A stretch of 64,000 bases of DNA from Bacteroidaceae bacterium. Lineage in GTDB: Bacteria > Bacteroidota > Bacteroidia > Bacteroidales > Bacteroidaceae. Positions within the stretch are counted from its first letter, which is position 1; every line of letters starts with the position of its first letter. The translations under genes were made by a program, and so were the position numbers. Positions 62,358 to 64,000 of the stretch are shown one piece after another. The stretch is from contig JAFSNB010000039.1 of the NCBI GenBank assembly GCA_017447625.1, positions 62,001 through 126,000 on the forward strand, read 5' to 3'. Under the pieces are notes generated by a model. It saw only the letters and a list, made by a program, of their open reading frames with translations, was not told where the DNA came from and did not search any database.

Positions 62358-63230
62358 ATCAATATACCTCTTGGTGATTTCCCCGTAGGCGTCTATGCGG
62401 CGGTCGCGGAGGAAGGGCCACCAACGGCGGACGAACTCCGTGCGATTCATATCTATATCAACAATCAGAGTCTTGGGGGAGTCTGTGGGAGCTTCGGCGA
62501 TGAGCTCTCCCTGCGGGCCTGCCACAAAGCTGCTGCCCCAAAAGCGTATGCCGTTGGTCTGACCGCTGGGGTCAGGCTCCTCTCCCACCCTGTTCACAGT
62601 TATTACGTGAAGGCCGTTGGCCACAGCGTGTCCACGCTGAACCGTCTGCCAAGCACCGCGCTGCCGCTCCTGCTCCTCGCGTGTGTCGCTGCTCTCGTAA
62701 CCGATAGCCGTTGGATAGATGAGCAGGTCGGCTCCGGCAAGCGCCATCAGACGAGCTCCCTCGGGATACCACTGGTCCCAGCACACCTGCACGCCGAGAT
62801 TGCCCACACTGGTCTTTATCGGCCGGAAGCCCAAATCGCCCGGAGTGAAATAGAATTTCTCGTAGTAGGCGGGGTCGTCGGGAATGTGCATCTTGCGCTG
62901 TATGCCGGCAATCTGCCCGTCGGCCTCAATAACCACAGCCGTGTTGTGGTACAAGCCCGCAGCCCTCTTCTCGAAGAGGCTGAGGACGATGACCACACCG
63001 AGCCTGCTGGCCACGTAGCTGAACATATTTGTGCTTGGGCCGGGGATAGTCTCTGCGAGATCGAAGTTTGAGACATCCTCAATCTGACAAAAATAGGGGG
63101 TGTTGTGCAGCTCGGGCAACACAATGAGCTGTGCCCCCTGCTCGGCGGCGGCTTCTATTTCCTTGACGAGGAGCTTGCGGTTCGTCTCGATGTCCGGCGT
63201 GAGGACTGTTTGGATTAGAGCAACTTGCAT
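62355..63230 (-). CDS. aguB: N-carbamoylputrescine amidase
   Basis: Carbon-nitrogen hydrolase that converts N-carbamoylputrescine to putrescine, CO2 and ammonia, the step after AguA. The catalytic triad is visible: Glu40 in IVLPELHNT, Lys113 in GIQRKMHIPDD and Cys150 in VQVCWDQWYPE. The 291 residues match the family length. Product of the aguA/aguB pair feeds polyamine synthesis. Confidence 0.93.
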   Translation of the reverse strand: MQVALIQTVLTPDIETNRKLLVKEIEAAAEQGAQLIVLPELHNTPYFCQIEDVSNFDLAETIPGPSTNMFSYVASRLGVVIVLSLFEKRAAGLYHNTAVVIEADGQIAGIQRKMHIPDDPAYYEKFYFTPGDLGFRPIKTSVGNLGVQVCWDQWYPEGARLMALAGADLLIYPTAIGYESSDTREEQERQRGAWQTVQRGHAVANGLHVITVNRVGEEPDPSGQTNGIRFWGSSFVAGPQGELIAEAPTDSPKTLIVDIDMNRTEFVRRWWPFLRDRRIDAYGEITKRYID

Positions 63231-63240
63231 GATGATATTG

Positions 63241-63350
63241 GCCCCCCGTAACCTCCCAAAGGGGGGTGTTGGGGTTTAATGTTTAACGTTTAATGTATAT
63301 AGTTGAAGCGAGGTGCTCCCATCATCCCCCGCCGGGGGATTATAGGGGGC
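63241..63350. repeat. Two palindromic repeats between aguB and fetA
   Basis: GGCCCCCCGTAACCTCCC-AAAGGGGGGTGTTGGGG at 63240-63274 and ATCCCCCGCCGGGGGAT at about 63325-63343, with GTTTAACGTTTAATG words between them. They fill the spacer after fetA and before aguB. Confidence 0.7.
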
Positions 63351-63962
63351 TTATAATTTAACCACATTGTTGCAGGCTGCGAGGAAATGCTGGTCGTGGG
63401 AGGCGACGAGGATGGCTGTGCCGTTTTCAGCGGCGGTCTGGCGGAGTGTGGCAATCACCTTCTGAGTGGTGGCGGGATCGAGTGCCGAAGTGGGCTCGTC
63501 GGCCAGCAGAACCGCTTTCTTACGCAGGAGAGCTGTAGCCAGCAGGATGCGCTGACGCTGTCCGCCTGAGAGCTGCGCGGGATGGGTGTCCCAGAGCGAG
63601 AGTTCCAGTCCCACACGTTCCCAAAGGCTGTCCATCTCCTCGCGCCGCTCGTCTATCGAGGGGCAGGTCATCGCAATCATATCCCGGACAGAAGCCACGG
63701 GCAGATGCAAATCCTGTGGCAAGTAGGCTGTGTGGCGGCGGATATAGTCGATATTCGCGGGAGTCACCTCGCGTCCGCACATCTCTATTCGCCCCTCTGA
63801 CGGGGATACGAATCCCAACAGAGCACGCAGTATGGATGTCTTGCCCGACCCGCTGGCGCCGCATATACCAACCATTTCACCGGCCTTCACGCTGAAAGAG
63901 AGACCGGTGAAAAGAGGCTCGGAGCCAAATGATATTGCGACCGAATCGAGGGCTATCGACAT
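63351..63962 (-). CDS. fetA: FetA-type ABC transporter ATP-binding protein
   Basis: A 203-residue ATPase with Walker A CGASGSGKTS (about 33-42), Q-loop TAYLPQDLHLP, signature LSGGQRQRILLATALL (about 130) and Walker B AVLLADEPTSALD. It is the likely partner of the FetB permease at 60160. The gene order on the minus strand is fetA, aguB, aguA, fetB. Confidence 0.85.
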   Translation of the reverse strand: MSIALDSVAISFGSEPLFTGLSFSVKAGEMVGICGASGSGKTSILRALLGFVSPSEGRIEMCGREVTPANIDYIRRHTAYLPQDLHLPVASVRDMIAMTCPSIDERREEMDSLWERVGLELSLWDTHPAQLSGGQRQRILLATALLRKKAVLLADEPTSALDPATTQKVIATLRQTAAENGTAILVASHDQHFLAACNNVVKL

Positions 63963-64000
63963 CTTAGTGTTTTAAGTTTCGCTGGGCTCAGCTTCTTTGG

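Overview
The window is chromosomal DNA from a member of the Bacteroidales, most likely Prevotellaceae. The evidence is two SusC/SusD pairs, a putative Bacteroidetes porin, a BspA-type leucine-rich-repeat protein, the HU-like and BT4734/DUF3987 protein families, the gene order lon-tgt-lptG, and repeated TTTG-N20-TAnnTTTG promoters (the Bacteroidetes -33/-7 consensus). I saw no rRNA, tRNA, insertion sequence or CRISPR array.

Layout. (1) 1-11.1 kb, plus strand: the end of an unrecognised gene; a TolC/MacA/MacB-like efflux operon; a DUF4468-like protein with a tiny TPR protein; a four-subunit 2-oxoacid:ferredoxin oxidoreductase operon (korD, korA, korB, korC) that also encodes a 56-residue membrane protein and ends in a translationally coupled porin. 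(2) 11.1-19.9 kb, accessory region: a primase/ATPase pair, a coiled-coil protein of unknown function, a surface LRR protein, a four-helix-bundle protein and an HU-like DNA-binding protein. Three arrays of a degenerate 10-bp repeat (TAGGNNTTCC) lie around the last two genes. (3) 20-26.8 kb: lon, tgt, lptG-like permease, DEAD-box helicase. (4) 26.8-34 kb, accessory: a second four-helix-bundle protein (with a zinc finger) next to an 8-bp array and a 22-bp array, a large Ig-like surface protein, a frameshifted PDDEXK (DUF1016) nuclease and the signal-peptide stump of a lost secreted protein. (5) 34.1-51.6 kb, minus strand: one probable 17.5-kb operon in the order FAS1, SusC, SusD, FAS1, FAS1, SusC, SusD, without enzymes or regulator. 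(6) 52-56.6 kb: thrS-infC-rpmI-rplT, methylmalonyl-CoA epimerase and a NUDIX gene broken by one in-frame stop. (7) 56.7-64 kb, minus strand: HAD lipoprotein, TPR protein and unknown protein; then fetA, aguB, aguA, fetB, so that the agmatine-to-putrescine genes lie between the two subunits of a FetAB-type transporter.

Two themes stand out. First, both four-helix-bundle genes have a different short-unit, degenerate but strictly phased tandem array just upstream of their start codon; at one locus the same repeat also brackets an HU-like gene. I propose these as repeat-plus-protein loci that deserve a comparative search. Second, a GC-rich palindromic repeat occurs at about 16 sites, and at seven places it is translated: it adds matching N-terminal peptides to Tgt and LptG, internal loops to the DEAD helicase, AguA and the Ig-like protein, and C-terminal tails plus the stop codon to Lon and AguA. 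This resembles the protein-coding palindromic elements known from Rickettsia.
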